Shown piece by piece: positions 51,700 through 60,430 of a stretch of DNA of 64,000 nucleotides. A model generated the notes under the pieces. It ran no database searches. It saw nothing but the letters and a program-made list of their open reading frames with translations, and was not told where the DNA came from. Location: assembly GCA_002292285.1 (NCBI GenBank), contig DBBP01000027.1, forward strand, positions 171,300 through 235,299, in the 5' to 3' direction. Each line of letters starts with the position of its first letter. Position 1 is the first letter of the stretch. This DNA is from Proteobacteria bacterium UBA981. Lineage in GTDB: Bacteria; Pseudomonadota; Gammaproteobacteria; Ga0077536. Position numbers and translations under genes: made by a program.

Positions 51700-52670
51700 T
51701 ATGATTCTTGTTGTAGGCGATGAAGCAAGCGCATTAGCGCATCGCAATGGTATTTCGCGGCCCCGTTGACCAAACGCAAATCCGGTTCCCGTTGTTCACG
51801 TAATAACAGACAGATGGCTATTTGCGCGTTGCCAGTTAAACAGACATAGCTGGCGGTTGGTTTCATCATCTCATCAAAGGCGCCGCTCAGCGCCCCGCCC
51901 TTCAATTCCGCGATGCGCAGTAACGTATCTAGCGCTTGCTCGACCGGAGCGCCGTAGCGTTCGTAGTCATCCAATAAACTCGCGCTCTCCTGGAAGCCAC
52001 GGATGGTATAGGCGATGGTGTGAGTAAATGCCGGGCCACTATTGCCAAACCCCCAACGACGAAAAACGCCGTTGTCCGTACGGCGTTGTAGAAAATTCTC
52101 GAGCACCGCGATCGCTGCCGCTTTAATCGCTTCGTCACCGCTCGCCTGCCAAACCTCAAGCATCGGCCAGGTGACGTGGGTGTAGTAGGAAGGCGTTTCG
52201 TTCGCCTGGTAATCGCCGGCCGGCCACAAACCATCATCATTCACACCGTTGGCCAACCACCGCGCACCGGCTAAGGCTGCCGCCAGATAGCGTTCCTCAT
52301 TCGCATGGCGGTATAAGGCCGTCATGCCTTTCAATATTTGCCCCGTATTAAATACCGACCCGTCAGGTTTTTTGTTCGGATGGAGGCCCCCGCACCAGGA
52401 CCCGTCTGCGTTTTGAATACTCAACAGCCAGTCACCCACGCGCTGCGCAGCCGCGACGTAGGCCGGCTGGTCAAGGTAATTCGCGAGTTTTAGTAAGGTC
52501 GGGACGAGATACCCGGTCGTTTCCGGATACGGATTCGACCAACCCAAAAGCGGCGAATAGTGCGCACAAGAGCCGCCTTTCCCTTTCGCCACGCTCGCAA
52601 GTAGCCACTGACCGGTTTGATCAAGGCTCGCGCGGTACCGGGATTCGCTCGATGAGGACGCTTCGGACAA
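51699..52670 (-). CDS. (Alpha/alpha)6-barrel protein of a polysaccharide locus
   Basis: The 323-residue protein has repeated helix pairs with Gly/Trp-rich loops (GDWLLSIQNADGSWCGG, ARWLANGVNDDGLW, RRWGFGNSGPAFTH), as in terpenoid-cyclase/glycosidase-type toroid proteins. I do not recognise a defined enzyme family and see no certain catalytic set. It starts with TTG at 52670, directly after an in-frame stop, and no ATG is possible near the start. It is followed without a gap by the formyltransferase and heparinase-like genes, so the three form one carbohydrate operon. Confidence 0.6.
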   Translation of the reverse strand: MSEASSSSESRYRASLDQTGQWLLASVAKGKGGSCAHYSPLLGWSNPYPETTGYLVPTLLKLANYLDQPAYVAAAQRVGDWLLSIQNADGSWCGGLHPNKKPDGSVFNTGQILKGMTALYRHANEERYLAAALAGARWLANGVNDDGLWPAGDYQANETPSYYTHVTWPMLEVWQASGDEAIKAAAIAVLENFLQRRTDNGVFRRWGFGNSGPAFTHTIAYTIRGFQESASLLDDYERYGAPVEQALDTLLRIAELKGGALSGAFDEMMKPTASYVCLTGNAQIAICLLLREQREPDLRLVNGAAKYHCDALMRLLHRLQQES

Positions 52671-52768
52671 TCGTTTGGATTCCGTATTATTTGGCTATTT
52701 CAAACCAGAGAAACTTCGGCACACACGTAGCTCACCACGAAACCTTAGACGCTATCTGGAGGCGTAAA

Positions 52769-52939
52769 ATGCCACAACAGCAATCAAAAGAAAAATTCGA
52801 GCATCAAGGTTTGGAGACTGTAGACGTTATTCGCGATGGCACGAAGTTTTATGAATTTTCGTTGCTACGGTCTGAATCCGATATGGAATATTTAACGCGA
52901 CAGGAGATGGCTTCAAGACGCTCTCACGACGCATCCTAA
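52769..52939 (+). CDS. Small 56-residue protein of unknown function
   Basis: The frame starts at an ATG with GGAGG 6 nt upstream, among the strongest ribosome binding sites here. The product is polar, with FEHQGLETVDVIRDGTKFYEF and a charged C-terminal helix (SESDMEYLTRQEMASRR); no signal or membrane segment. It lies alone, opposite in direction to its neighbours, in the 52671-53050 gap. The strong initiation site argues it is real; no family recognised. Confidence 0.5.
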   Translation: MPQQQSKEKFEHQGLETVDVIRDGTKFYEFSLLRSESDMEYLTRQEMASRRSHDAS

Positions 52940-53050
52940 AACATCGATCACGTCCAAGTTTCAGTTGCGAGATTCAGAACTGTTGAGCGATTGGACCAGT
53001 CGACAGAACCTCAGCTGCGGCGGATTCAATCGAGGTCGCTTGCGCTGCGG

Positions 53051-54142
53051 TCAGACGTTAAAGCGGAAATGCACCACATCACCATCTGCGAATACGTACT
53101 CTTTCCCTTCAACCCGTAGCTTACCCGTTTCGCGCGCCTTCACTTCACCACCGCATTCGATGAAGTCGGCGAAGTGGATCACCTCAGCGCGAATAAATCC
53201 GCGTTCGAAATCAGTGTGGATAACCGCCGCGGCCTGTGGTGCGAGCGTGCCCTGACGCAGGGTCCAGGCGCGGCATTCTTTGGGGCCGGCCGTGAAGAAG
53301 CTCTGTAATCCGAGCAGCTGATATCCCGCGCGGATGACCTTATCCAGCCCGGCTTCTTCGAGGCCAAGGTCGTTGAGAAATTCAGTGCGTTCATCTGCCG
53401 CAAGTGTGGCGATTTCTGCTTCGAGCGCCGCGCACAGAACTACGCATTCGCTGCTGTGTTGGGCTGCGTAGGCGTGCACTGCTTCCGAATGGGCGTTACC
53501 TTCCAGCTCGCTTTCACTCACGTTTGCGATGAACAACACGGGTTTTGCGGTCAGCAGCGCAATTTCCTTAACCAGCGCAGCAGTGTCGTCATCCAGATCG
53601 AGGGTCCTGACGGGCGTGCCTGCTTCGAGGGCCGTCAGCAATACTTTGTAGCTTTCTGCACGCTGGCGTTGTTCTTTGTCGCCCGATTTGCCTTGTTTCT
53701 CTGCGCGCTCCAGACCGCGAGTGCACGCCTCCAGGTCGGCAAGCGCGAGTTCAGTTTCGATGATCTCGATATCGGCGAGCGGATCGATCTTGCCGGCAAC
53801 GTGGGTCACGTTGTCGTCTTCGAAACAACGCACGACATGCGAAATCGCCTGTGTCTCACGAATATGAGCGAGAAATTTGTTACCGAGCCCTTCGCCTTTT
53901 GAAGCGCCTTCGACGAGACCGGCGATATCCACAAACTCCATCGTCGACGGAATGACTTTTGCGGGATTCACGATAGCGGCGATTTTGTTCAGTCGTGGAT
54001 CGGGAACAGGGACGATACCGACATTCGGCTCGATGGTGCAAAACGGATAGTTTTCGGCTGCGATTTCTGCGCTGGTGAGCGCGTTGAACAGCGATGACTT
54101 GCCGACGTTCGGCAAGCCGACAATGCCACATTTAAATCCCAT
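53051..54142 (-). CDS. ychF: Redox-regulated ATPase YchF (OLA1)
   Basis: The 363-residue Obg-related protein has G1 GLPNVGKSSLFNAL, G2/G3 region with DIAGLVEGASKGEGLGN, a coiled-coil insert, ANVSE in place of the GTPase NKxD (hence ATP preference) and a C-terminal TGS domain (GKLRVEGKEYVFADGDVVHFRFN). It binds ribosomes and affects stress responses. It lies 26 bp after pth in the conserved prs-rplY-pth-ychF order. Confidence 0.95.
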   Translation of the reverse strand: MGFKCGIVGLPNVGKSSLFNALTSAEIAAENYPFCTIEPNVGIVPVPDPRLNKIAAIVNPAKVIPSTMEFVDIAGLVEGASKGEGLGNKFLAHIRETQAISHVVRCFEDDNVTHVAGKIDPLADIEIIETELALADLEACTRGLERAEKQGKSGDKEQRQRAESYKVLLTALEAGTPVRTLDLDDDTAALVKEIALLTAKPVLFIANVSESELEGNAHSEAVHAYAAQHSSECVVLCAALEAEIATLAADERTEFLNDLGLEEAGLDKVIRAGYQLLGLQSFFTAGPKECRAWTLRQGTLAPQAAAVIHTDFERGFIRAEVIHFADFIECGGEVKARETGKLRVEGKEYVFADGDVVHFRFNV

Positions 54143-54168
54143 CTCGTCGTCTCCTGCGAACCGGCCCG

Positions 54169-54756
54169 CTAGGGCTGCTTGCTGCGCCGGTTCAATGTAT
54201 TCATGGCGCGATCAAACTCACCCGCCGCGATCAATTTAAAATTCTTGATGACGCTATCGATAACATCGTCAATCGCTTCGCGTTCGGCGCGCGCTGGCTT
54301 GCTCAACACGTAGGGACTCACGTCGCGTGCGTGGCCCGGGTGGCCAATGCCGATGCGTACGCGAAGATAGGCGTTGCTGCCGAGCTGACTATCGATGCTG
54401 CGCAGACCGTTGTGGCCACCGTGGCCGCCACCCCGTTTGAGACGAAGCTCGCCCGGCGCAAGATCAAGTTCGTCGTGCACCACGACGATCGACGACGGAG
54501 GGATGCGAAAATACTTCGCACACGGTGCGACACTTTCGCCGCTTAGATTCATGAAGGTCTGGGGTTTGAGGATCCGCACCCCTGAAGCGCTACGCGCAAG
54601 TTCGCCTTTAAATCGCGACTCCTCGCGAAACTCAGCGTTGAGGTCACGGGCCAACCGTTCGACCAACCAGAAACCCGCGTTGTGCCGGTCATCGCAATGA
54701 CCGGCACCTGGGTTACCGAGGCCGACAACGAGCTGGATTGGCTCGGCGGTTGCCAT
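54169..54756 (-). CDS. pth: Peptidyl-tRNA hydrolase
   Basis: The 195-residue protein matches Pth1: VVGLGNPGAGH...RHNAGFW with the catalytic His, the FMNLSG loop, VVHDELDLAPGELRLKRGGGHGGHNGLRS and a RIGIGHPG segment. It frees tRNA from prematurely released peptidyl-tRNA. It lies between rplY and ychF as in most relatives. Confidence 0.95.
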   Translation of the reverse strand: MATAEPIQLVVGLGNPGAGHCDDRHNAGFWLVERLARDLNAEFREESRFKGELARSASGVRILKPQTFMNLSGESVAPCAKYFRIPPSSIVVVHDELDLAPGELRLKRGGGHGGHNGLRSIDSQLGSNAYLRVRIGIGHPGHARDVSPYVLSKPARAEREAIDDVIDSVIKNFKLIAAGEFDRAMNTLNRRSKQP

Positions 54757-54791
54757 GACTAGCTAACGCTGAATGCCGCCCCGGTTCAATC

Positions 54792-55448
54792 TTACTCGTC
54801 GTCGCCGGACGGTGCTGCTTCTTCTGGTGCGTCAGCAGCAGTGTCTTCAGCATCGTCTTCAACCTGTGCGGCTCTCGGCATAACGACCTGCGCAACTGCC
54901 AAGCCGTCATCGCCACCGTGCGTGAGCGAAGTGATTACGACTCCCTCAGGCATGACCAAATCCGCGAGATGCACGGACTCGCCAACATGGACGTTAGCTA
55001 CATCGACTTGGATGAACTCGGGCAGGTCCTTCGGCAAACAAGAGATTTCCAGATCGGAAATCAAATGCGAAACGATACCGCCATCCTGCTTAACGCCCAC
55101 ACAAATGTCTTCGTTAATAAAATGAAGTGGCACACGTAGGCTCAGCTGTTCCGCTTGATCGATACGCTGAAAATCCATGTGCAGAATGAACGGCTTGTAC
55201 GGGTGGCGCTGCATATCCTTGACGACAACTTTCTCGGGTTTGCCGTCGATCTTCAGATCAAGGATGTGCGAATAAAATGCTTCATGCGCAGTGTGCAAAA
55301 GCATGTCGTTCTGCCCAAGCTGGATTGAAACTGCGTCTTCATGCGCGCCATAGACAACACCGGGAAATTTTCCATCACGACGCAGGCGGCGGCTCGCACC
55401 TTTACCTTTGACATGACGGGTCTCGGCTTCGATTTCGAACTCATTCAT
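54792..55448 (-). CDS. rplY: 50S ribosomal protein L25/TL5 (general stress protein Ctc)
   Basis: The 218-residue protein has the L25 beta-barrel (residues 1-95, RHVKGKGASRRLRRDGKFPGVVYG) and the longer CTC/TL5 C-terminal domain, ending in an acidic Ala/Glu-rich tail. It binds 5S rRNA. The ATG at 55448 has GGAGAT upstream; an upstream start five codons earlier is weaker. Neighbours prs and pth fit the usual order. Confidence 0.93.
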   Translation of the reverse strand: MNEFEIEAETRHVKGKGASRRLRRDGKFPGVVYGAHEDAVSIQLGQNDMLLHTAHEAFYSHILDLKIDGKPEKVVVKDMQRHPYKPFILHMDFQRIDQAEQLSLRVPLHFINEDICVGVKQDGGIVSHLISDLEISCLPKDLPEFIQVDVANVHVGESVHLADLVMPEGVVITSLTHGGDDGLAVAQVVMPRAAQVEDDAEDTAADAPEEAAPSGDDE

Positions 55449-55663
55449 TGTTCGTATCTCCAAGATTAACTCGTTAAAAAACTTGTCCTGCCGGAACCGC
55501 GACCAGACTCCGGCTGACTCTTACAGATTGGCGCGCGGTCTGACCCGCATAGCCAATTCATTCCTCACCGCTAAGCGGTATTTGAGGCGGATGATTCCGT
55601 CTCGCTCAATTCAATTCGTCACACATCTGCGAAGCAAGGCCCCAAGGCCCTACGGGCGGTTTC

Positions 55664-56617
55664 CTAGTCGACAAACATCGAACTAAGTGACTGCCCGGAA
55701 GAAATTCGGTTGATACTCTCGCCAATCAACCCGGCAACCGACAGTTGGCGAATTTTCGAACAACTGCGCGCTTCTTCGGAGAGGGGAATAGTGTCGGTAA
55801 CGACGAGTTCATCGAGCGTCGATTCGTTCAGATTGTCCAGCGCATTGCCGGACAGTACCGGGTGGGTACAGTAAGCAACGACTTTACGCGCGCCGTCTTC
55901 TTTCAACGCTTCGGCAGCTCGGCACAGGGTCCCTGCAGTATCGACCATGTCATCGACCATGACGCAGGTGCGGTCGTCGACGTCACCAATAATGTTCATC
56001 ACTTTCGATACGTTCGCGACCGGACGACGTTTATCGATGATGGCGAGATCGGCATTGTCGAGTCGGCGCGCGATGGCACGAGCGCGCACTACACCGCCAA
56101 CGTCAGGCGATACGACCATCAGGTTTTCGTATTCATGCTTCCAGATGTCGCCGAGCAGCACTGGTGAGGCATATATATTGTCCATCGGGATATCGAAAAA
56201 GCCCTGGATCTGCTCAGCGTGCAAATCAACGGTAAGAACGCGAGTGGTGCCGACGCTCGTGATCATGTTGGCAACGACCTTGGCGGTGATCGGCACGCGT
56301 GCCGAACGTGGTCTGCGATCTTGGCGCGCGTAACCGAGGTAAGGGATCACTGCGGTGATGCTCTGCGCCGACGCGCGTCTGAGCGCATCAATGAGCACCA
56401 TCAGTTCCATAAAGTTGTCGTTCGTCGGCGCGCAGGTCGGCTGAATCACGATGGCATCACGACCGCGGACGTTTTCCTCGATCTCGACATTGATCTCGCC
56501 GTCGCTGAAGCGCCCCACTGACACTTTGCCGAGCGGAATAGTCAGATGTCGTGCGACGGCATTGGCCAGTTCACGATGGGCGTTGCCGGTAAACAGCATC
56601 ATCGAGTCTTCTCGCAT
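55664..56617 (-). CDS. prs: Ribose-phosphate pyrophosphokinase
   Basis: The 317-residue enzyme has the MMLFTGNAHRELA start, FSDGEINVEI, the flexible loop with RQDRRPRSARVPITAK, and the PRPP loop VMVDDMVDTAGTL. It makes PRPP for nucleotide, His and Trp synthesis. The ATG at 56617 has GGAG about 9 nt upstream. The tRNA-Gln gene lies 130 bp upstream on the same strand. A 215-bp gap to rplY shows nothing definite. Confidence 0.95.
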   Translation of the reverse strand: MREDSMMLFTGNAHRELANAVARHLTIPLGKVSVGRFSDGEINVEIEENVRGRDAIVIQPTCAPTNDNFMELMVLIDALRRASAQSITAVIPYLGYARQDRRPRSARVPITAKVVANMITSVGTTRVLTVDLHAEQIQGFFDIPMDNIYASPVLLGDIWKHEYENLMVVSPDVGGVVRARAIARRLDNADLAIIDKRRPVANVSKVMNIIGDVDDRTCVMVDDMVDTAGTLCRAAEALKEDGARKVVAYCTHPVLSGNALDNLNESTLDELVVTDTIPLSEEARSCSKIRQLSVAGLIGESINRISSGQSLSSMFVD

Positions 56618-56749
56618 CGTCGCCTGCTCCCTCGCTGGCACTGGGCGGCCGCTATCCAGTCTTCCGCTCGATGATTATGACGCCGCGCATCCGCAGCATT
56701 CTGTGGGTCGAAGCCCATGGTCAACTTTTCGTGAATCGACCGCACTTAA

Positions 56750-56824
56750 TGGCTGGGGTGCCAGGATTCGAACCTGGGAATGCGGGGATCAAAACCCCGT
56801 GCCTTACCTCTTGGCGACACCCCA
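56750..56824 (-). tRNA. tRNA-Gln (anticodon TTG)
   Basis: The minus strand gives a complete 75-nt tRNA: TGGGGTGTCGCCAAGAGG at the 5' end, the anticodon TTG in GGGGTTTTGATCCCC, the T arm GGTTCGAATCC and a genome-encoded CCA. The 7-bp acceptor stem TGGGGTG/CACCCCA is intact. It lies between ispE and prs, the usual place in gammaproteobacteria. Confidence 0.95.
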
Positions 56825-56849
56825 AAACTGTTTTCGTAATTCCTCTTGC

Positions 56850-57707
56850 TCAGATTTCCGTTTGAGCCTGCGCGAGTCTGTCCAGCAATGGCGAACGATT
56901 AACGCGGTTGCCAATAAACTGGCTCCATTGTTCCGGAACCCGGGCTGCAACCACCGCGGCTTCGGCGGACGTATCGAAAAACGCGAATACACTGGCCCCG
57001 GTTCCGCTCATCCGAGGCGGCGCGAACTGGGCCAGCCAATCCAGCGCCTTGCCAACTTCGGGGTACAAACGCCGCGTCACAGGTTCGCAATCGTTATGCG
57101 AGCCGGCGAGTGAAAAGGCGTGCATTTTGATGGGCGGGGTATCACGTGTCAAATCGGCATCATTAAACACCTGGGCGGTTGAAACAGCACAATTTGGCGT
57201 AATTACGAGCAACGGCGATTCGTCCAGCTCGAAGGGCTGCAATAGTTCTCCAACCCCTTGTGCCCAGGCACATTGGCCGCGCACGAAGACGGGCACATCG
57301 GCACCCAGGGCCAAACCCAATCGCGCCAGCTCATCGAGCCCGAGGTTGAGCTTCCACAGTACATTCAAAGCGACCAGAACAGTCGCGGCATCCGAACTAC
57401 CACCACCAAGTCCGCCGCCCATCGGGAGTCTCTTCTCGAGCTCGATATCAGCACCCAGCGCCGTCCCGCTGTGGCGTTGCAAAGCCTGTGCCGCGCGGAC
57501 CACCAAGTCGTCTTGCTCGGCCAACCCAGGGACTTCCGACAGACGTCGAATCTGGCCATCCTCGCGCACCGCGAAAGCCAAGTCATCGCAAACGTCGACA
57601 AACTGAAACAGGGTCTCAAGCAAGTGGTAGCCGTCAGCTCGGCGACCGGTGATATGCAGAAAAACGTTGATTTTGGCCGGTGCGGGCCAGTGACGGGAGA
57701 CGGGCAC
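56850..57707 (-). CDS. ispE: 4-(cytidine 5'-diphospho)-2-C-methylerythritol kinase
   Basis: The 285-residue GHMP kinase has the PAPAKINVFLHITGRRADGYH start with the catalytic Lys, the ATP loop PMGGGLGGGSSDAATVL, and the C-terminal RMSGTGASVFAFF. It acts in the MEP isoprenoid pathway. It is one base from lolB and 25 bp from tRNA-Gln in a conserved order. Confidence 0.95.
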   Translation of the reverse strand: MPVSRHWPAPAKINVFLHITGRRADGYHLLETLFQFVDVCDDLAFAVREDGQIRRLSEVPGLAEQDDLVVRAAQALQRHSGTALGADIELEKRLPMGGGLGGGSSDAATVLVALNVLWKLNLGLDELARLGLALGADVPVFVRGQCAWAQGVGELLQPFELDESPLLVITPNCAVSTAQVFNDADLTRDTPPIKMHAFSLAGSHNDCEPVTRRLYPEVGKALDWLAQFAPPRMSGTGASVFAFFDTSAEAAVVAARVPEQWSQFIGNRVNRSPLLDRLAQAQTEI

Positions 57708-58334
57708 TCAATCACGCTCCCATTTCCTGACTACCATGCGCACTTTCAGGTTTGCACGGTTAAGAAAGAGTTTTCTTGGCAACTGAGGATCCATATCGTT
57801 GAAATAATCGAGCATGCTGACCCGCCAGCCTTGTTGCTCAAAGTCGGTAAATTTGCCGTCCTCGTCGAAACGCTGCTGGTTAGCCGCCGTGTCTGGGGCG
57901 GGCATGCCGCGAATCCAGTAACGCACGCCGCGTAATGGAATGGCCCAACCCAATTGGGCGGCGAGCAATGCTTCGGCGCTCGGCGCGCTAAACGTTTCGC
58001 CCTGCGGCGTGAGTAAGGTCGCGCTGGAATCGGAACCACGCAACGCGAACGTCCCACCGTTAAGCGGGGCGATGATCCGTATATCGAAAGACTCCCCACG
58101 CTGGCGCCAGTCGAGATTTGCTGTCACGCCGTTATCGTCATGCTGGATGGCGATTCGGCCACTCAAGCGCCAGGTATCGTAACCCGCCAGTACCGCGATT
58201 CGGGCAGACGGATCGATCGTAGGCGAATCCGTCGTGTTGCGGTCGAATGTCGAACAGGCCGATAAGAGCACGGCAAAAACCGGCCATATCAGGCGTGCCC
58301 GTACACGCCGGGAGCCCGGTTTTCCTCGCGTCAT
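57708..58334 (-). CDS. lolB: Outer-membrane lipoprotein receptor LolB
   Basis: The 208-residue lipoprotein has a signal with lipobox LLSAC (Cys about 27) and the LolB barrel with WRLSGRIAIQHDDNGVTANLDWRQRGESFDI and a WRVSMLDYF end. It receives lipoproteins from LolA and inserts them into the outer membrane. The start overlaps the stop of the TPR gene (ATGA), and ispE follows at once. Confidence 0.92.
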   Translation of the reverse strand: MTRGKPGSRRVRARLIWPVFAVLLSACSTFDRNTTDSPTIDPSARIAVLAGYDTWRLSGRIAIQHDDNGVTANLDWRQRGESFDIRIIAPLNGGTFALRGSDSSATLLTPQGETFSAPSAEALLAAQLGWAIPLRGVRYWIRGMPAPDTAANQQRFDEDGKFTDFEQQGWRVSMLDYFNDMDPQLPRKLFLNRANLKVRMVVRKWERD

Positions 58335-60100
58335 CGGCTCAGGCGGTTGATAACGTCAAGCAACTTTTGGTCGTCTGGTGTGTCGCGGAGCGCTGAATCC
58401 CACACGTTCCGCGCGGCGTCGTGGCGCCCGAGCACCCACAGCACTTCGCCAAGATGCGCGGCAACTTCCGGGTCATTGCGCAATTGCCGGGCCTTCTCCA
58501 GATGCGCAACTGCCTCATCGAGACGACCGAGCCGGTATAAGACCCAGCCCATACTGTCGAGAATGTAGAAATCGTTGGCACTGATCGCCATCGCGCGCGC
58601 GATGAGCTCGTGAGCTTCAGCGTAGCGATCGGTGCGATCAGCAAGCGTATAACCCAACGCGTTGAGCGCCTGCGCGTTTTCAGGTTCGGCTTCGATGATG
58701 GTGCGCAAGTCCCGCTCGAGCAAATCGACGCGACCCATTTTTTCCGCGAGCATGGCGCGCGTATAGAGCAACTCACTGTTGAACTCGCCGTTTGCGAGGG
58801 CGCTGTCAAATATCGAGAGCGCTTCTGCGTAGCGCTCGTGATCGGTCAGAATCTCGCCTTTGGCACGCGCGAGGTCATAGATCTGTCGGCCCGGCTCGAT
58901 AGTCACCGAATCGAGCAACTTAATCGCCTCGTCGACTTTATCCTGCGAGGACAGCACCAACGCGTGGCGTAACTGGGCGGCGAAATAGTTCGCACCGCCT
59001 TCGACTGCAAGGTAGTGCGCAATCGCGGCGGCTGGATGCTTGCGCGCCTCTTCCACTTCTCCAAGATAAAAATGTGCTTCGTCACGGCGCGTATCGAGTT
59101 TGATGAGATGCTCGAAATTGATCGCAGCGTCGTCGATACGGCCAGCTTGCAGGTTGAGCAAGCCGAGCGCAAAGGCGATATCCGTGTTGTCCGGCGACTC
59201 TTCCGAGAGCACATTGAACTGGATGCGCGCCTCTTCGTAGCGATTGCCGTCTGCGAGCAGGCGCGCATAGATCAGACGCAGGCCGAATTGTTTGGGATTG
59301 ATCGAGAGAATATGGTCGAGCCAATCAATCGCCTCAGGCAGCTTCTCCTGCTTTTGCAGGACCGCGAGATAGGCCATCGCGACATTCGAGCTCAACTCGG
59401 TGCGCTCGGCGATACGAATCATCGCTTTGCGCGCGAGATCAAGCTTCTCGGCGCGAATGGCCAGTAGTGAATAGGCCAGCAAGGCGTCCATATCGTCATC
59501 GAACTTCTCGAGCAATCGCCCCATCACCTCCAGCGCGGTATTGCGATCCGCTTCCCGGCCGAGCAGATTGGCGATCATGCGCAGCCGGTTGCCGGGTTCC
59601 TCATGATCGTGGGCGAGGATGTATTCGAGGTGTTGCAGCGCCGCGTCTGCGTCACCGTGGCGAATGAACATGGCAGCGACAATTTGACGCGCCTCCATAT
59701 CAAGGGGCGCCAGCTCAACCCACACCGATGCGGCCGCCAGCGCGGCCCCGTCGTCACGGCCGAACACGGCAATGCGGGTCGCGCGCTGTGCGAGATTAAC
59801 GTCGCGCAACGACTCGGCGAGCGCCATGTACTGGGCGACGGCAACGTCAAGGTGCCCGCGTTGACCGGCGAATTCGGCGATCAACAGTCGGTAAATCGGG
59901 TCCTGTTCGTACTCAAAGACGGGCGCTGGCGCAACCACTGCACGCGGCACGACCGGGGCCGGCGAGGAAACCAGCGGCGCGCGAGCGGGTGGTGCCGCAC
60001 AACCGGCGACGATAGTCAGCATTACCATCACGCCGATCAGCGGCAATGACTTAGTCGATAGCTGGGGGACAATTCGGTTCAATGTATTGATTGGACTCAA
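58331..60100 (-). CDS. TPR-repeat lipoprotein
   Basis: The 589-residue protein starts with a lipoprotein signal (VMLTIVAGC) and a Pro/Ala-rich linker, then TPR repeats across most of its length (from about residue 85 on), ending in repeats that include AQALNALGYTLADRTDRYAEA. It resembles the TPR protein found upstream of lolB in Pseudomonas. Its role is unknown; outer-membrane or periplasmic location is expected. It begins the operon with lolB and ispE. Complete. Confidence 0.85.
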   Translation of the reverse strand: MSPINTLNRIVPQLSTKSLPLIGVMVMLTIVAGCAAPPARAPLVSSPAPVVPRAVVAPAPVFEYEQDPIYRLLIAEFAGQRGHLDVAVAQYMALAESLRDVNLAQRATRIAVFGRDDGAALAAASVWVELAPLDMEARQIVAAMFIRHGDADAALQHLEYILAHDHEEPGNRLRMIANLLGREADRNTALEVMGRLLEKFDDDMDALLAYSLLAIRAEKLDLARKAMIRIAERTELSSNVAMAYLAVLQKQEKLPEAIDWLDHILSINPKQFGLRLIYARLLADGNRYEEARIQFNVLSEESPDNTDIAFALGLLNLQAGRIDDAAINFEHLIKLDTRRDEAHFYLGEVEEARKHPAAAIAHYLAVEGGANYFAAQLRHALVLSSQDKVDEAIKLLDSVTIEPGRQIYDLARAKGEILTDHERYAEALSIFDSALANGEFNSELLYTRAMLAEKMGRVDLLERDLRTIIEAEPENAQALNALGYTLADRTDRYAEAHELIARAMAISANDFYILDSMGWVLYRLGRLDEAVAHLEKARQLRNDPEVAAHLGEVLWVLGRHDAARNVWDSALRDTPDDQKLLDVINRLSR

Positions 60101-60159
60101 CGGGCGGTCGCGGCGCGGGCGGGTAATTGCGAGTTCGTTAGTGGTTTGGGCCTTCTCTG

Positions 60160-60187
60160 ATTAAACTATATCGCAGTTCGCTGACAA
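60160..60187 (-). promoter_or_regulatory. Possible promoter of the TPR-lolB-ispE operon
   Basis: On the minus strand TTGTCA is followed after 16 bp by TTTAAT, close to sigma-70 consensus, about 60 bp before the TPR gene start. The 60101-60430 gap between divergent genes otherwise shows no gene or known RNA. Confidence 0.4.
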
Positions 60188-60430
60188 TCATAGCCTTGAA
60201 AGCACGTCTTGCGATGCGTTCCGGTACAGTGCCCGACCACCAGCCAGCGATGCGCTTCACGAAGGCGGCTCTTGAATGATGCGTGAACAGGCCCGAGCGG
60301 CTGTGCCCGAGATTTCGTTGGGGGCAGTCCATGCGGATATATGCGCAGCGTAGAGGAACGTGCAGAGCCACAAACCGGCTGCACCAGCCCTATTGCAGAG
60401 CGCCCCTAACCCTGTGACCTTGCCGAGATC

